Shown here: one piece after another, positions 54,664 to 62,869 of the stretch
How the letters are laid out: each line of letters begins with the position of its first letter
Numbering within the stretch: the stretch's first letter is position 1
Source: Nocardia vulneris
GTDB taxonomy: Bacteria; Actinomycetota; Actinomycetes; Mycobacteriales; Mycobacteriaceae
Assembly: GCF_001613425.1 (NCBI RefSeq)
Contig: NZ_BDCI01000004.1
Location: 372,001-436,000, forward strand
DNA length: 64,000 bases
Direction: 5' to 3'
Translations under genes and position numbers: made by a program
Notes under the pieces: model-generated
Database searches by the model: none
The model's input: only the letters and a program-made list of their open reading frames with translations
Told to the model about the DNA's origin: nothing

Positions 54664-54986
54664 GATTCGGCTGCCCAGCTGTAGAACCGGGTGGCCATGG
54701 CGTCCGAGGGCGTACGCCACTGCGGGTCGTAGGCCTCGATGAACGGCTTCAGATCGGCGCTGATGCCGACGAAGCGCGGATCGGTCTTGGCCTGCTCGAT
54801 CCGTTCACCACCGTCCGCGGAATCGAAGTCCTGCAGGTGGAAATAGAGTCCGCGGTAATAGAACAGCTGCCTGCGCCGGGTACCCATGCGGTGCGGCATC
54901 TCGGTGCCGTCGAACTCGGCGAACAGGTCCGCGACCTGTGGGTGCGATCCGGGATCCATCCGCGCCACAATCAATGTGCTGTGCAT
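54660..54986 (-). CDS. TcmI-type polyketide cyclase
   Basis: The product has 108 residues and a ferredoxin-like fold. [21 protein letters not shown] and [17 protein letters not shown] are diagnostic of the TcmI/PgaF/JadI family. These enzymes close later rings; in angucycline pathways the family forms the angular fourth ring, and in anthracycline pathways a second or third ring. It is the first gene of the minus-strand PKS operon and its stop overlaps the KS-alpha start. The promoter must lie in 54987-55429. Confidence 0.9.
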   Translation of the reverse strand: MHSTLIVARMDPGSHPQVADLFAEFDGTEMPHRMGTRRRQLFYYRGLYFHLQDFDSADGGERIEQAKTDPRFVGISADLKPFIEAYDPQWRTPSDAMATRFYSWAAES

Positions 54987-55216
54987 CGGAGTTGTCTCCT
55001 TCTACTAGATTCGACGCTCGCAATCCCAGAAGATCGCCCACATCGGCGAGCGGACTGCACTGGCGAGGATTCTTTACTCCACGCAGCGGGTAGCGATTTC
55101 GACCCCGGGTTCCATGATCTTGAAGGAATCGACAATAAACAAGATTCGAATCGGTCAGGACATTGTCAAACTTTTGATTCCGCTTCGCACCCCCGAAATC
55201 CTGCGAGAACACCGAG

Positions 55217-55234
55217 TGTCAGCGAACTGTCAAC
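55217..55234. promoter_or_regulatory. paired heptamers, probable activator site
   Basis: TGTCAGC (55217-55223) and TGTCAAC (55228-55234) are direct repeats separated by 4 bases, an 11-bp period. On the other strand they read as TGACA repeats, matching the sites at 62644-62716. This spacing is typical of OmpR- and SARP-type regulators. Confidence 0.5.
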
Positions 55235-55271
55235 TCGCCACGGGCGCCGACCGGCGAGCAACGATTCGAAC

Positions 55272-55312
55272 TTGACCAAGAATTGACACAAATATGCAAA
55301 ACCCCGTATTGC
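55272..55312 (+). promoter_or_regulatory. paired heptamers overlapping a promoter for the plus-strand arm
   Basis: TTGACCA (55272-55278) and TTGACAC (55283-55289) repeat with an 11-bp period. The second copy contains TTGACA, which can serve as a -35 with TATTGC at 55307-55312 as -10 (18-bp spacing). The layout suits an activator touching the polymerase just upstream of the glycosyltransferase gene. Confidence 0.45.
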
Positions 55313-55429
55313 CTATTCATCGGCGGACTGGAAATTATTGAATATCCAGCCGGACGGCTCATTCGCCGGACGCGCTCGCGACAGCTGCCGGCCAGCCAGA
55401 CCACGACATATCCGGAGGTACCGATCGCA

Positions 55430-56617
55430 ATGCGATTCCTGCTCACCACCTTGCCCGGCACATCGCACCTGTTGCCGCTGGTGCCGTTCGCGCAGGCGGC
55501 GCTCGCCGCCGGGCACGAGGTGCGCGTGGCCTGCACCGGTCCGGCGCTGCCCGCCGCAGTGGCGGCCGGGTTGCACGCGCTGGCCGTGGACGACGGCGCC
55601 TCGGCCCGCCCGTACGAGGAGATCGTGCGCCGGATCGGCGAGACCGACATGACCGAGACGATGTCGCCCGCGCAGATGCACGCGGAATTCGCGGCCGCGT
55701 TCGGCGAGACCGGCAATCTCATGCTCGGCGGGTTGGTCGAGGCCGTGCGGGAATGGCAGGCCGACGCCGTGGTGTACACCCCAATGGCGGTGGCCGGCCT
55801 GGTGGCCGCGCGCGCGACGGGCACGACCGCCATCGTGCACGGTCTCGGCACCCGGTGGCCGACCTACGGCCCCGCGCTCGCCCATCTGCACAGCGCTGCA
55901 ACGGATCTCGGCGTCACCGAGGCGGTCGAGGCGGATATCGAGATCGACGTCAGCCCGCCCTCGCTCGAGGCCATCCATCATCGGACCACGCCCGCGCCGA
56001 CGCAGACCTACGCGAGCCGCATCGAGGGCATGCGCTACCTCCCCTACAACGGCGGTGGGGAACTGCCCGCCTGGGTGCGCGCGCCGCGCACCGGGCGCCG
56101 CCGAGTCGCGGCCACTCTCGGCTCCTTGACCGCGACCTACGGCGACGGCACGCTGCTGCGGCACATCATCAAGGGCGCCGCGGAGCTGGACGTCGAGATC
56201 ATCCTGATGACCGGCGACGCCGCCTTGCCCGGCCCGTTGCCCGAGTACGTGCGCCCGGTGCCGTGGCTGCCGTTGCGCGCGGTGCTGGAATCCTGTGCGG
56301 CCGTAGTCCATCACGGCGGCGCGGGCAGCATGTACGCGGCCCTGGACGCCGGCGTCCCCCAGCTGGTGCTGCCCGACCGCGGCACCGACAGCGATACCAA
56401 CGCCCAGATCGCGGTGACCCGCGGCGTGGCCCTGCGCCTCGACGCCGGCGAGATCGGCGCGAGCACCATCGAACAGTCGCTCGGCAAGCTGCTCGACTCC
56501 GAGAGCCATCGCGACGCTTGCACCGAAGTAGCCCAGGAGATGCACGACATGCCTGCTCCCAGCACGGTAATCGACCGGATCGCGGCCGCGATCACCGCGA
56601 CGAAGGCGGGTGCGTGA
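55430..56617 (+). CDS. family 1 glycosyltransferase
   Basis: The product has 395 residues and is a GT-B enzyme. The N-terminal acceptor domain starts RFLLTTLPGTSHLLPLVPFA, and the C-terminal nucleotide-sugar motif is VVHHGGAGSMYAALDAGVPQ near residue 290. It would attach the NDP-aminodeoxysugar to the polyketide. ATG 55430 has GGAGG 11 bases upstream; longer frames run into the promoter. No DnmQ/EryCII-type helper is visible, so the enzyme may work alone, unlike many aminosugar transferases. Confidence 0.9.
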   Translation: MRFLLTTLPGTSHLLPLVPFAQAALAAGHEVRVACTGPALPAAVAAGLHALAVDDGASARPYEEIVRRIGETDMTETMSPAQMHAEFAAAFGETGNLMLGGLVEAVREWQADAVVYTPMAVAGLVAARATGTTAIVHGLGTRWPTYGPALAHLHSAATDLGVTEAVEADIEIDVSPPSLEAIHHRTTPAPTQTYASRIEGMRYLPYNGGGELPAWVRAPRTGRRRVAATLGSLTATYGDGTLLRHIIKGAAELDVEIILMTGDAALPGPLPEYVRPVPWLPLRAVLESCAAVVHHGGAGSMYAALDAGVPQLVLPDRGTDSDTNAQIAVTRGVALRLDAGEIGASTIEQSLGKLLDSESHRDACTEVAQEMHDMPAPSTVIDRIAAAITATKAGA

Positions 56618-57234
56618 TGAGCGCGGTCGAGGTCAGAAAGCTCGCTATCGAGGGTGCGGTGGAGTTCTCCGTCCCGGTATACCGGGACAGCCGTGGGCTT
56701 TTCACCAGCCCGTTCCAGATCGATGCGTTCGACGCGGCGCTCGGCCACGGCCTGTTCCCGGTCCGCGACATCAGCCACAACGTCTCGGCTCGCGGGGTAC
56801 TGCGCGGCATCCACTACACGACCACCCCGCCCGGGCGCTCGAAGTACGTGTACGTCCCGCACGGCCGCGTCACCGACTACCTGGTCGACCTCCGCGTCGG
56901 CTCACCGACCTTCGGCCGTTGGGACCAAACGGAATTGGGCGGCGACGGCGCCACGGCCAAGGCATTGTTCATCCCCATGGGTGTCGGCCACGCTTTCCTC
57001 TCGCAGCAGGACGATTCGATCGTGGTCTACGTGATGTCGGAGGGATACGAGGCGGCCAACGAATTGGCCATCTCCCCGCTGGACCCGGAGATCGGGCTGC
57101 CGATCCCCCGGATCCCCCGTCCGGAACAGTCCGAAAGAGACCGCGCCGCACTGACTCTCGCAGCCGCGGGCGAACGCGGCCTGCTTCCCGACTACGCGAC
57201 CTGCCTCGAGCTGGAGGCGAAACTGTGGCACTGA
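56617..57234 (+). CDS. dTDP-4-keto-6-deoxyhexose 3,5- or 5-epimerase
   Basis: The product has 205 residues and a RmlC-like cupin. SVPVYRDSRGLFTSPFQ, the catalytic-His segment GVLRGIHYTTTPPGRSKYVY and PMGVGHAFLSQQDDS are family blocks. It inverts C-5 (and perhaps C-3) to give an L-sugar. In daunosamine-type pathways the enzyme (DnmU, EvaD) works as a 5-epimerase after amination. ATG overlaps the glycosyltransferase stop (TGATG). Confidence 0.9.
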   Translation: MSAVEVRKLAIEGAVEFSVPVYRDSRGLFTSPFQIDAFDAALGHGLFPVRDISHNVSARGVLRGIHYTTTPPGRSKYVYVPHGRVTDYLVDLRVGSPTFGRWDQTELGGDGATAKALFIPMGVGHAFLSQQDDSIVVYVMSEGYEAANELAISPLDPEIGLPIPRIPRPEQSERDRAALTLAAAGERGLLPDYATCLELEAKLWH

Positions 57235-58229
57235 CACCACCTCTGGTCACCCTGCTCGGCGCCACCGGTTTCGTCGGTTCGGCGGTGCTGCGCGAACTCG
57301 CCGCGCGCCCGATCCGCCTGCGCGTCGTCGCGCGGCATCCCGCACCGATCCCGCCGGACGCGCGCGCCACCATCGAGGTGTGCACCGCGGACCTCACCGC
57401 GCCCGGCGTGGTGGCCCGCGTGGTCGCGGACGCGGACATCGTCGTGCACTGTGTCGCCTACATCAACGACGGCCCGTCGACCTGGCGGATCGCCGAGGGC
57501 GACGACGCCGCAGAACGAGTGAACGTCGGCATCGTCGCCGACCTGGTCGCCGCGCTCGAGCAGCGCACCGACCCGGTCGGCGTGGTCTTCGCCGGTGCCG
57601 TCTCCCAGGTCGGCAAGGGTGCGGGTGAAGTGATCGACGGCACCGAGATCGACGCTCCCTCAGGCGAATACGACCGGCAGAAGCTGCGCGCGGAACGGCT
57701 GCTACTCGACTCGCTGGCGGCAGGGCCGCACCGGGCGGTGTCGGTCCGGCTGCCGACAGTCTTCGGCAGCGGGCCCCAGTCGACCGCGCGGGACAAGGGC
57801 GTGGTCTCGATGATGATCCGGCGCGCGCTGGCCGGTGACCCGCTCACCATGTGGCACGACGGCACCGTCAAGCGCGACGTGGTCTACGTCGAGGACATCG
57901 CCCGGGCGCTGGTGGCCGCGACCGAGCACACCGCCGAACTCGCCGGGCGCGCCTGGGTACTCGGTTCCGGCCACGGCATTCCGCTCGGGCAGTTGTTCGG
58001 CACCATCGCGGACCTGGTCGCCGCGCACACCGGCAGCCGCGCCCCCGTCGTCTCGGTGCCGCCGCCCGCCCATGCCGAGGCCGGCGATCTGGTGCACATC
58101 ACCATCGACTCCTCGGCTTTTCGCGCCGTCACCGGCTGGCAGCCGACCGTTCCCCTGGAAACCGCACTGCGCCGGACCATCGAGGTCTGCGCGGCCGAGC
58201 GGGTCATCACCGAATCGACGGCCGGCTGA
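57225..58229 (+). CDS. NDP-hexose 4-ketoreductase
   Basis: The product has 334 residues and is an extended SDR. NAD(P) motif GATGFVGSAVLREL lies at residues about 11-24 and the catalytic pair is in YDRQK near residue 150. A VVYVEDIARALVAA block is typical of sugar reductases such as DnmV and EvaE. It reduces C-4, the last sugar step, and fixes its stereochemistry. GTG 57225 overlaps the end of the epimerase gene by 10 bases. Confidence 0.88.
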   Translation: MALTPPLVTLLGATGFVGSAVLRELAARPIRLRVVARHPAPIPPDARATIEVCTADLTAPGVVARVVADADIVVHCVAYINDGPSTWRIAEGDDAAERVNVGIVADLVAALEQRTDPVGVVFAGAVSQVGKGAGEVIDGTEIDAPSGEYDRQKLRAERLLLDSLAAGPHRAVSVRLPTVFGSGPQSTARDKGVVSMMIRRALAGDPLTMWHDGTVKRDVVYVEDIARALVAATEHTAELAGRAWVLGSGHGIPLGQLFGTIADLVAAHTGSRAPVVSVPPPAHAEAGDLVHITIDSSAFRAVTGWQPTVPLETALRRTIEVCAAERVITESTAG

Positions 58230-58243
58230 GCCGGCGCCTCGAC

Positions 58244-58273
58244 GCCACCGTGGCTCGCGCGAGTCACGGTGGC
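58244..58273 (+). terminator. stem-loop between sugar and starter-unit genes
   Basis: GCCACCGTG (58244-58252) pairs perfectly with CACGGTGGC (58265-58273), a 9-bp stem and 12-base loop in the 66-bp gap before the luciferase-like gene. It may partly terminate transcription or protect an mRNA end. Confidence 0.45.
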
Positions 58274-58295
58274 ACCGCCGAAGAATGGAGCACAC

Positions 58296-59291
58296 ATGGA
58301 CGTCGGACTCGTCTTCGATCTCCGCAACCCCCGGCAGTGGCAGCGGCCGTGGGCCGACCACTACGCACGCACCCTGGAGTTCTGTGAGGAGGCCGACCGG
58401 CGGGGCGCCGGTGCCATCTGGTTCACCGAGCACCACCTCTTCGAGGACGGCTATCTGCCGCAGCCGCTGACCTTCGCGGCCGCCGCGGCGGCGCGCACCC
58501 GGCACGTCCGGATCGGCACGGCCGTCGTGCTACCGGCGCTGCGCAAGCCCGCGCAGCTCGCCGAGGAGGCCGCGGTCGTCGATCTGATCAGCGGCGGACG
58601 CCTCGAACTCGGCCTCGGCGCCGGCTATCGCGTGCCCGAATACCAGTTGTTCGACGCCGATTTCAACAAGCGGTTCGCCCGCACCGGCGCGACGATCGAA
58701 GAGGTCCGCCGCCTGTGGGAGACCGGCGGTGTCACGCCGAGGCCCGTGCAGCAGCCGGTACCGATGTGGGGCGGCTTCTATCGCCCGCGCGGCGCGCGGC
58801 TGGCCGGCCGGCTCGGCATCGGCCTGATGCACATCTCGCACGAGATGTTCGCGCACTATCAAGTGGGATTGGTCGAGGGCGGTCACGATCCCGCGTCGGC
58901 GCGGGTCGCGGATCTGGTGCCGATTCTGCTGGCCGACGACCCGGAAGCGGCGTGGGCCCGCGTCACCCCCTATCTGGCGCATCAGAAGAACACCTACCGC
59001 AGCTCCTCCGTCGAGGGCACCGACCGCCCGGCCCCGCCGCTGCTCGGGCCGGACGACCTGCGCGTACGGCCGTTGGACGGATCCTGGGGGCACCTGGAGA
59101 TCCTGACACCCGAGCAGGCCGCGATCCGGATCAAGGCCCGCATCGCGGGATTGCCGGTGCGGCACTTGATCTTCTGGGCCGATATCGCCGGCATGCCGGA
59201 CGACCTGGTGGCGCGCAATATCGAGCTGGTGAGCGAGCACCTGCCCCCGCTGCTGGCCAAAGAACTCGACGTGGCGGGTACCGCCCGATGA
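58296..59291 (+). CDS. luciferase-like (LLM) flavin-dependent oxidoreductase
   Basis: The product has 331 residues and a TIM-barrel of the bacterial luciferase family: [58 protein letters not shown]. These enzymes use FMNH2 or F420 to oxygenate or reduce substrates. The ATG at 58296 has TGGAG 5 bases upstream. Its place among tailoring and starter genes suggests a late oxidation or a reduction step. Which cofactor it uses cannot be read from the sequence. Confidence 0.8.
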   Translation: MDVGLVFDLRNPRQWQRPWADHYARTLEFCEEADRRGAGAIWFTEHHLFEDGYLPQPLTFAAAAAARTRHVRIGTAVVLPALRKPAQLAEEAAVVDLISGGRLELGLGAGYRVPEYQLFDADFNKRFARTGATIEEVRRLWETGGVTPRPVQQPVPMWGGFYRPRGARLAGRLGIGLMHISHEMFAHYQVGLVEGGHDPASARVADLVPILLADDPEAAWARVTPYLAHQKNTYRSSSVEGTDRPAPPLLGPDDLRVRPLDGSWGHLEILTPEQAAIRIKARIAGLPVRHLIFWADIAGMPDDLVARNIELVSEHLPPLLAKELDVAGTAR

Positions 59292-59307
59292 GCACCCGGA
59301 GACGCGC

Positions 59308-60360
59308 ATGAGCGGCGAGCTCTACCTCGCCGGATGCGCCACCTGGCTGCCACCGACCGTGTCGACCGGCCAGGCGGTGGCAGCGGGCGACTGCGACGAG
59401 AAGCTGGCGACGATGACCGGCATGGCCTCGGTCACCGTGGCGGAGAAGGAATCCGGGCCGGAGATGGCCGCCAACGCCGCTACCGCGGTGCTGGACCGGA
59501 CCGGTATCGGGCCCGACCGGATCGACCTCATCCTGCACGCCAGCCTGTACTTCCAGGGCCATCACCTGTGGTCGCCCGCGTCGTACATTCAACGTGTCGC
59601 GGTCGGAAACCGGTGCCCGGCAATGGAAATCCGGCAGGTCTCGAACGGCGGCATGGCCGCCCTCGAACTGGCGGGCGCCTATCTCTCGGCGTCCGCCGAC
59701 CGGGATTGCGTACTCATCACCAGCGGTGACCGGATGCACCCACCCGAGTTCGACCGCTGGCGCAGCGATCCCGGCACGGTCTATGCCGACGGCGGCACGG
59801 CGCTGCTGGTGTCGCGGCGGACCGGTTTCGCCGTTCTCCGTGCGCTGCATACGGTTTCGGACCCGGAGCTGGAAGGGATGCACCGCGGCGGCGACTCCTA
59901 CGGTGCGCCGTCGCTGACCACTCCGTCTCCGGTCGACCTCGACGCGCACAAACGCGAATACGTCGCCGCGCGCGGCCGGCAGTACAGCGCCGCACGCGTG
60001 GCCGCGGGTCAGAAGGCCGCGCTGCACGGCGCGCTCGCCGCGGCAGGTGTCGAGCTCGCGGACATCGCGCGAATATCGTTGCCGCACATGGGGTGGCGGC
60101 GGGTCAAGGCCGGCTTCCTGTCCCAGTTCGACATCGATCCGGCGCGCACCACCTGGTCGTGGAGCCGGACCATCGGTCACCTCGGTGCGGGCGATCCCAT
60201 CGCCGGGCTGGACCACCTGGTCGGCACGGGCGCGGTCGGCCCGGGCGATCTGTGCCTGCTGGCCAGCGTCGGCGCCGGGTTCAGCTGGTCCTGCGCGGTC
60301 GTCGAAATCCTCAGCCGCCCTTCGTGGGTGGCCACTGCCGAGGGGAATTCCCATGAGTGA
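59308..60360 (+). CDS. DpsC-like KSIII starter-unit enzyme
   Basis: The product has 350 residues and a FabH fold. The usual Cys is replaced by Ser112 ([10 protein letters not shown]), and His192 (GMHRGG) and His291 (TIGHLGAGD) are present. All three are exactly six positions before the DpsC residues Ser118, His198 and His297 that I recall, so this is a DpsC/AknE2-type enzyme that primes the PKS with a non-acetate starter such as propionyl. His260 is also kept. The gene overlaps the acyltransferase gene by 8 bases. Confidence 0.88.
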   Translation: MSGELYLAGCATWLPPTVSTGQAVAAGDCDEKLATMTGMASVTVAEKESGPEMAANAATAVLDRTGIGPDRIDLILHASLYFQGHHLWSPASYIQRVAVGNRCPAMEIRQVSNGGMAALELAGAYLSASADRDCVLITSGDRMHPPEFDRWRSDPGTVYADGGTALLVSRRTGFAVLRALHTVSDPELEGMHRGGDSYGAPSLTTPSPVDLDAHKREYVAARGRQYSAARVAAGQKAALHGALAAAGVELADIARISLPHMGWRRVKAGFLSQFDIDPARTTWSWSRTIGHLGAGDPIAGLDHLVGTGAVGPGDLCLLASVGAGFSWSCAVVEILSRPSWVATAEGNSHE

Positions 60361-61333
60361 GCCGACCCTGGCGATGATGTTCCCCGGCCAAGGTTCGCAA
60401 TACCCGCGCATGGCCGCCGGGCTCTATCGGGCGGAGCCCACCTTCACCAAGGCGATGGACGAGGTCTTCGCGGCCTTCGGTGCGCAAGGCGCACCGCTGC
60501 GCGACGATTGGCTGGCCACGACGCCCGTCGTGCCGATCGACCACGTCACGCGGGCCCAGCCGCTGCTGTTCGCCATCGACTACGCCATGGCCCGGATGGT
60601 GACCAACTGGGGTTTCGCCCCCGACCTCGTCATCGGGCACAGCATCGGCGAATTGGCCGCGGCGGCCTATACCGACATCCTGTCGCTGCCCGAGGCGGCG
60701 GAGGTGGTGCTCGACCGGGTGCACCGGATCGCCGCCGCGCCCGCGGGCGGCATGCTCGCGGTGGCCGCGACCGTCGACGAACTCGAGCCGTACCTGTCAC
60801 CGGAGGTGGCGCTCGCGGCGATCAACGCGCCCCGCCAGACGATCCTGGCCGGATCCGACACCGCACTCGCCACGGTGTCCGCCGAACTGCGCGCGGCGGG
60901 ACGCACCTGCCGAACGGTGCCGTCGCTCAGCGCGTTTCACAGCCCGCTGCTGCTGCCCGCGGCCACCGGCAGTCTGGAATACCTGGCCACGCTCACCCCG
61001 CGGATGCCGCGTATCCCGGTCTACTCCTGCTACACCACCCGGCCACTGGACCAGCCGACGATCGCCGATCCGGCGTACTGGGCGCACCACCCCGTGGCGA
61101 CCGTGCGCTTCTGGCCCACCCTGGACGCGCTCGTCGGCTCCCACGAGCGCATCGTGTGTGTCGAAGCCGGTCCCGGACAAGGATTGTCGACCGTCGCGCG
61201 CAGGCATCCGGCCATGCGCGAGGGCCGCGGCGCGGTCGTGTCGGTCGCACCGGCCCGCGCCGGCGGCGCGGACTGGCAGGCCGCGGCCGCGGCCTTCGCC
61301 ACCCTCACCTCGGTGTGCGCATCGCGGTCGTGA
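60353..61333 (+). CDS. DpsD/AknF-like acyltransferase
   Basis: The product has 326 residues and a malonyl-CoA:ACP transacylase fold. [11 protein letters not shown] begins at residue 10, Ser97 in [10 protein letters not shown] is the nucleophile, and AFHSPLL supplies the His. In the daunorubicin and aclacinomycin clusters such a protein sits next to the DpsC-type KSIII and is linked to starter-unit choice, although its exact role is debated. Its stop directly abuts the stop of the convergent IS701-like gene. Confidence 0.88.
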   Translation: MSEPTLAMMFPGQGSQYPRMAAGLYRAEPTFTKAMDEVFAAFGAQGAPLRDDWLATTPVVPIDHVTRAQPLLFAIDYAMARMVTNWGFAPDLVIGHSIGELAAAAYTDILSLPEAAEVVLDRVHRIAAAPAGGMLAVAATVDELEPYLSPEVALAAINAPRQTILAGSDTALATVSAELRAAGRTCRTVPSLSAFHSPLLLPAATGSLEYLATLTPRMPRIPVYSCYTTRPLDQPTIADPAYWAHHPVATVRFWPTLDALVGSHERIVCVEAGPGQGLSTVARRHPAMREGRGAVVSVAPARAGGADWQAAAAAFATLTSVCASRS

Positions 61334-62506
61334 TCACCCGGCCGCCTCCATCGGTGCCAGCTTCTCCCGATCGGCCGCCAGCCGCATCAGCACCGCGTGT
61401 GCCACCGAGGCCAGCGTCACGTGCCGATGCCAGCCGCCGTAGCTGCGACCGGAATAGTCCCGGACACCGGCCTTGTCGGCGACCTCGGCGCTGTCCCGCT
61501 CGACCCGGGTCAGCGCCGCTGCCAGCCGGACCAGTTCACCGGCCCGCTCCGTCGGCAGATCCGTCAGCCACAGCGTCCGCGCGGCCGAGCCGGTCTGCGC
61601 GGGAATTTCCAGCAGCGCCAGTTCCGCCGCGGGTCCGCCGACAGAATTGCGCGTGCGCGGCGCGAAACCGACCGTCACCGCGGCGGCCCGGGGTGCGCGC
61701 AATTTACCCGGCAGCTCACCGTGCGACGGCAACAGCATGCGCCGCCGACTTCCCTTGGCGGCTTTCATGATGTCGCCCGCGGGAATCAGGCAGTCGGCGC
61801 GATGACCGGTCAGCATTTCATCGGCAACATGCAATTTCGTCGCGTGATCGATGCGCGACAGCGACGGAATACCGTGCGCGTGCAGCCGCGGCACCACCGC
61901 GCGGATATCGAGCTCACGGGCGTCGAGCACCACCGGCCGCACCGGCAGGCGCCAGTCGTGCTTCAGTCGCAGGCACAGCTCGACGATCAGGTCCTCGCGC
62001 AGCTGGGGCAGCAGATCCGGCGGAATCGCCGCGGACGAGCGCCGATGCTGGTCGTCGAGCCAGCCGCGCGGCAGGTGCAGGCGCCAGTCGACGGGTGCGC
62101 TGAGTTCCGGCGACAGCGCCCAGATCGCGGTCGCCTGTTGCACATTCACCACCCGGCCCGCGGTGGGCAGGAAGCGCCGCTCGACACCCACCGAATGCTG
62201 GCCCGACTTCTTGATCGCCATCGAGTGCACCACCAGCGACTCGATCTCCTGCCTGCGGAACAGGTATTCGGCAAGCGCGAGGCGAACCGGGGTCCAGTCC
62301 CAGTTCGAGGCGCTGATGAAATGGTGCAGGCTTTGATCGGTGACGGCGCCGTCGAGTGACCGGGCGATATTCCGCACCGATTTGCGACCGGGCGAGTCCA
62401 ACAGCCCTTTCAAATATTGCGCCGCTCGACTACGTTGATCTTTACGCGGCAACGAAGAGAACAGAACATTGCACAGCTCGGCAGCCTCTTCAAAATCTTC
62501 GAACAT
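61334..62506 (-). CDS. IS701-family transposase-like protein, probably inactive and cluster-resident
   Basis: The product has 390 residues. KKSGQHSVGVERRFLPTAG and DYSGRSYGGWHRHVTLASV match IS701-type transposases, but the first catalytic Asp pair (normally a VIDDTGF-like block just before) reads VVHSMAIKK, so catalysis looks lost. No inverted repeats or target duplication flank it, and it abuts the acyltransferase gene end to end. ATG 62506 has GGGGAG 7 bases upstream. The upstream region has five phased TGACA boxes. It may be a domesticated DNA-binding protein. Confidence 0.7.
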   Translation of the reverse strand: MFEDFEEAAELCNVLFSSLPRKDQRSRAAQYLKGLLDSPGRKSVRNIARSLDGAVTDQSLHHFISASNWDWTPVRLALAEYLFRRQEIESLVVHSMAIKKSGQHSVGVERRFLPTAGRVVNVQQATAIWALSPELSAPVDWRLHLPRGWLDDQHRRSSAAIPPDLLPQLREDLIVELCLRLKHDWRLPVRPVVLDARELDIRAVVPRLHAHGIPSLSRIDHATKLHVADEMLTGHRADCLIPAGDIMKAAKGSRRRMLLPSHGELPGKLRAPRAAAVTVGFAPRTRNSVGGPAAELALLEIPAQTGSAARTLWLTDLPTERAGELVRLAAALTRVERDSAEVADKAGVRDYSGRSYGGWHRHVTLASVAHAVLMRLAADREKLAPMEAAG

Positions 62507-62869
62507 ACGAATGCTCCCCAATATTGCTTTGAACCGCGGAGATTCCAGACAGCCCGGAAATTGTTAGACCAACTTGCGAGTGCGGCGTCCGACGCTCATT
62601 ACTCTACACAGGTGACATAATCTGCATAGCTCCCCTCATCGCATTTGACAAAGATTTGACATAGCCACACCACACCATTAGAGGTACCGGGTTTCGGGTC
62701 TGACAAAGATCTGACATCGAGTCGGCGCGATGCCGGGACGGGGTACCGGCACCGGGGCCGGACACACGAAAACGCCCAGGTCAGTACGGTTCTGACGAGC
62801 TGGACGTTGATCACCCGCGAACGCTAGCCGACAACGCCGCGGCGCGGAACCGGATGGATCGCCAATTAA
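62507..62869. other. promoter region of the IS701-like gene
   Basis: The 363-base gap has no gene. Its main content is the phased set of TGACA boxes at 62613-62716. The first 100 bases next to the coding region are AT-rich and would hold the core promoter of the minus-strand gene. Confidence 0.55.
62613..62716. promoter_or_regulatory. phased TGACA heptamer array
   Basis: TGACA begins at 62613, 62646, 62657, 62701 and 62712; every interval (33, 11, 44, 11) is a multiple of 11 bp, so all boxes lie on one face of the helix. Two full sites are TTTGACA-AAGA-TTTGACA at 62644-62661 and TCTGACA-AAGA-TCTGACA at 62699-62716, whose starts are 55 bp apart. The form is that of OmpR- or SARP-type direct repeats. 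Confidence 0.6.

Larger units (their letters stand above)
54987..55429. other. central divergent promoter region of the cluster
   Basis: No gene is supported in these 443 bases. The region separates the two arms of the cluster, so it must contain both main promoters. It is AT-richer than its flanks and contains two pairs of 11-bp-spaced heptamers, listed separately. Confidence 0.6.

Noticed and set aside
42375..61333. Identity as a daunorubicin-type anthracycline cluster
   Set aside because: No methyltransferase, C-7 ketoreductase or anthrone oxygenase of DnrC/DnrE/DnrG type is seen, and two PgaE-like oxygenases with a TcmI-type cyclase fit a benz[a]anthraquinone better. It cannot be fully excluded.
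61334..62869. Active IS701 insertion sequence at the cluster edge
   Set aside because: No inverted repeats or target duplication are visible, the first catalytic Asp is missing and the gene abuts its neighbour stop to stop.
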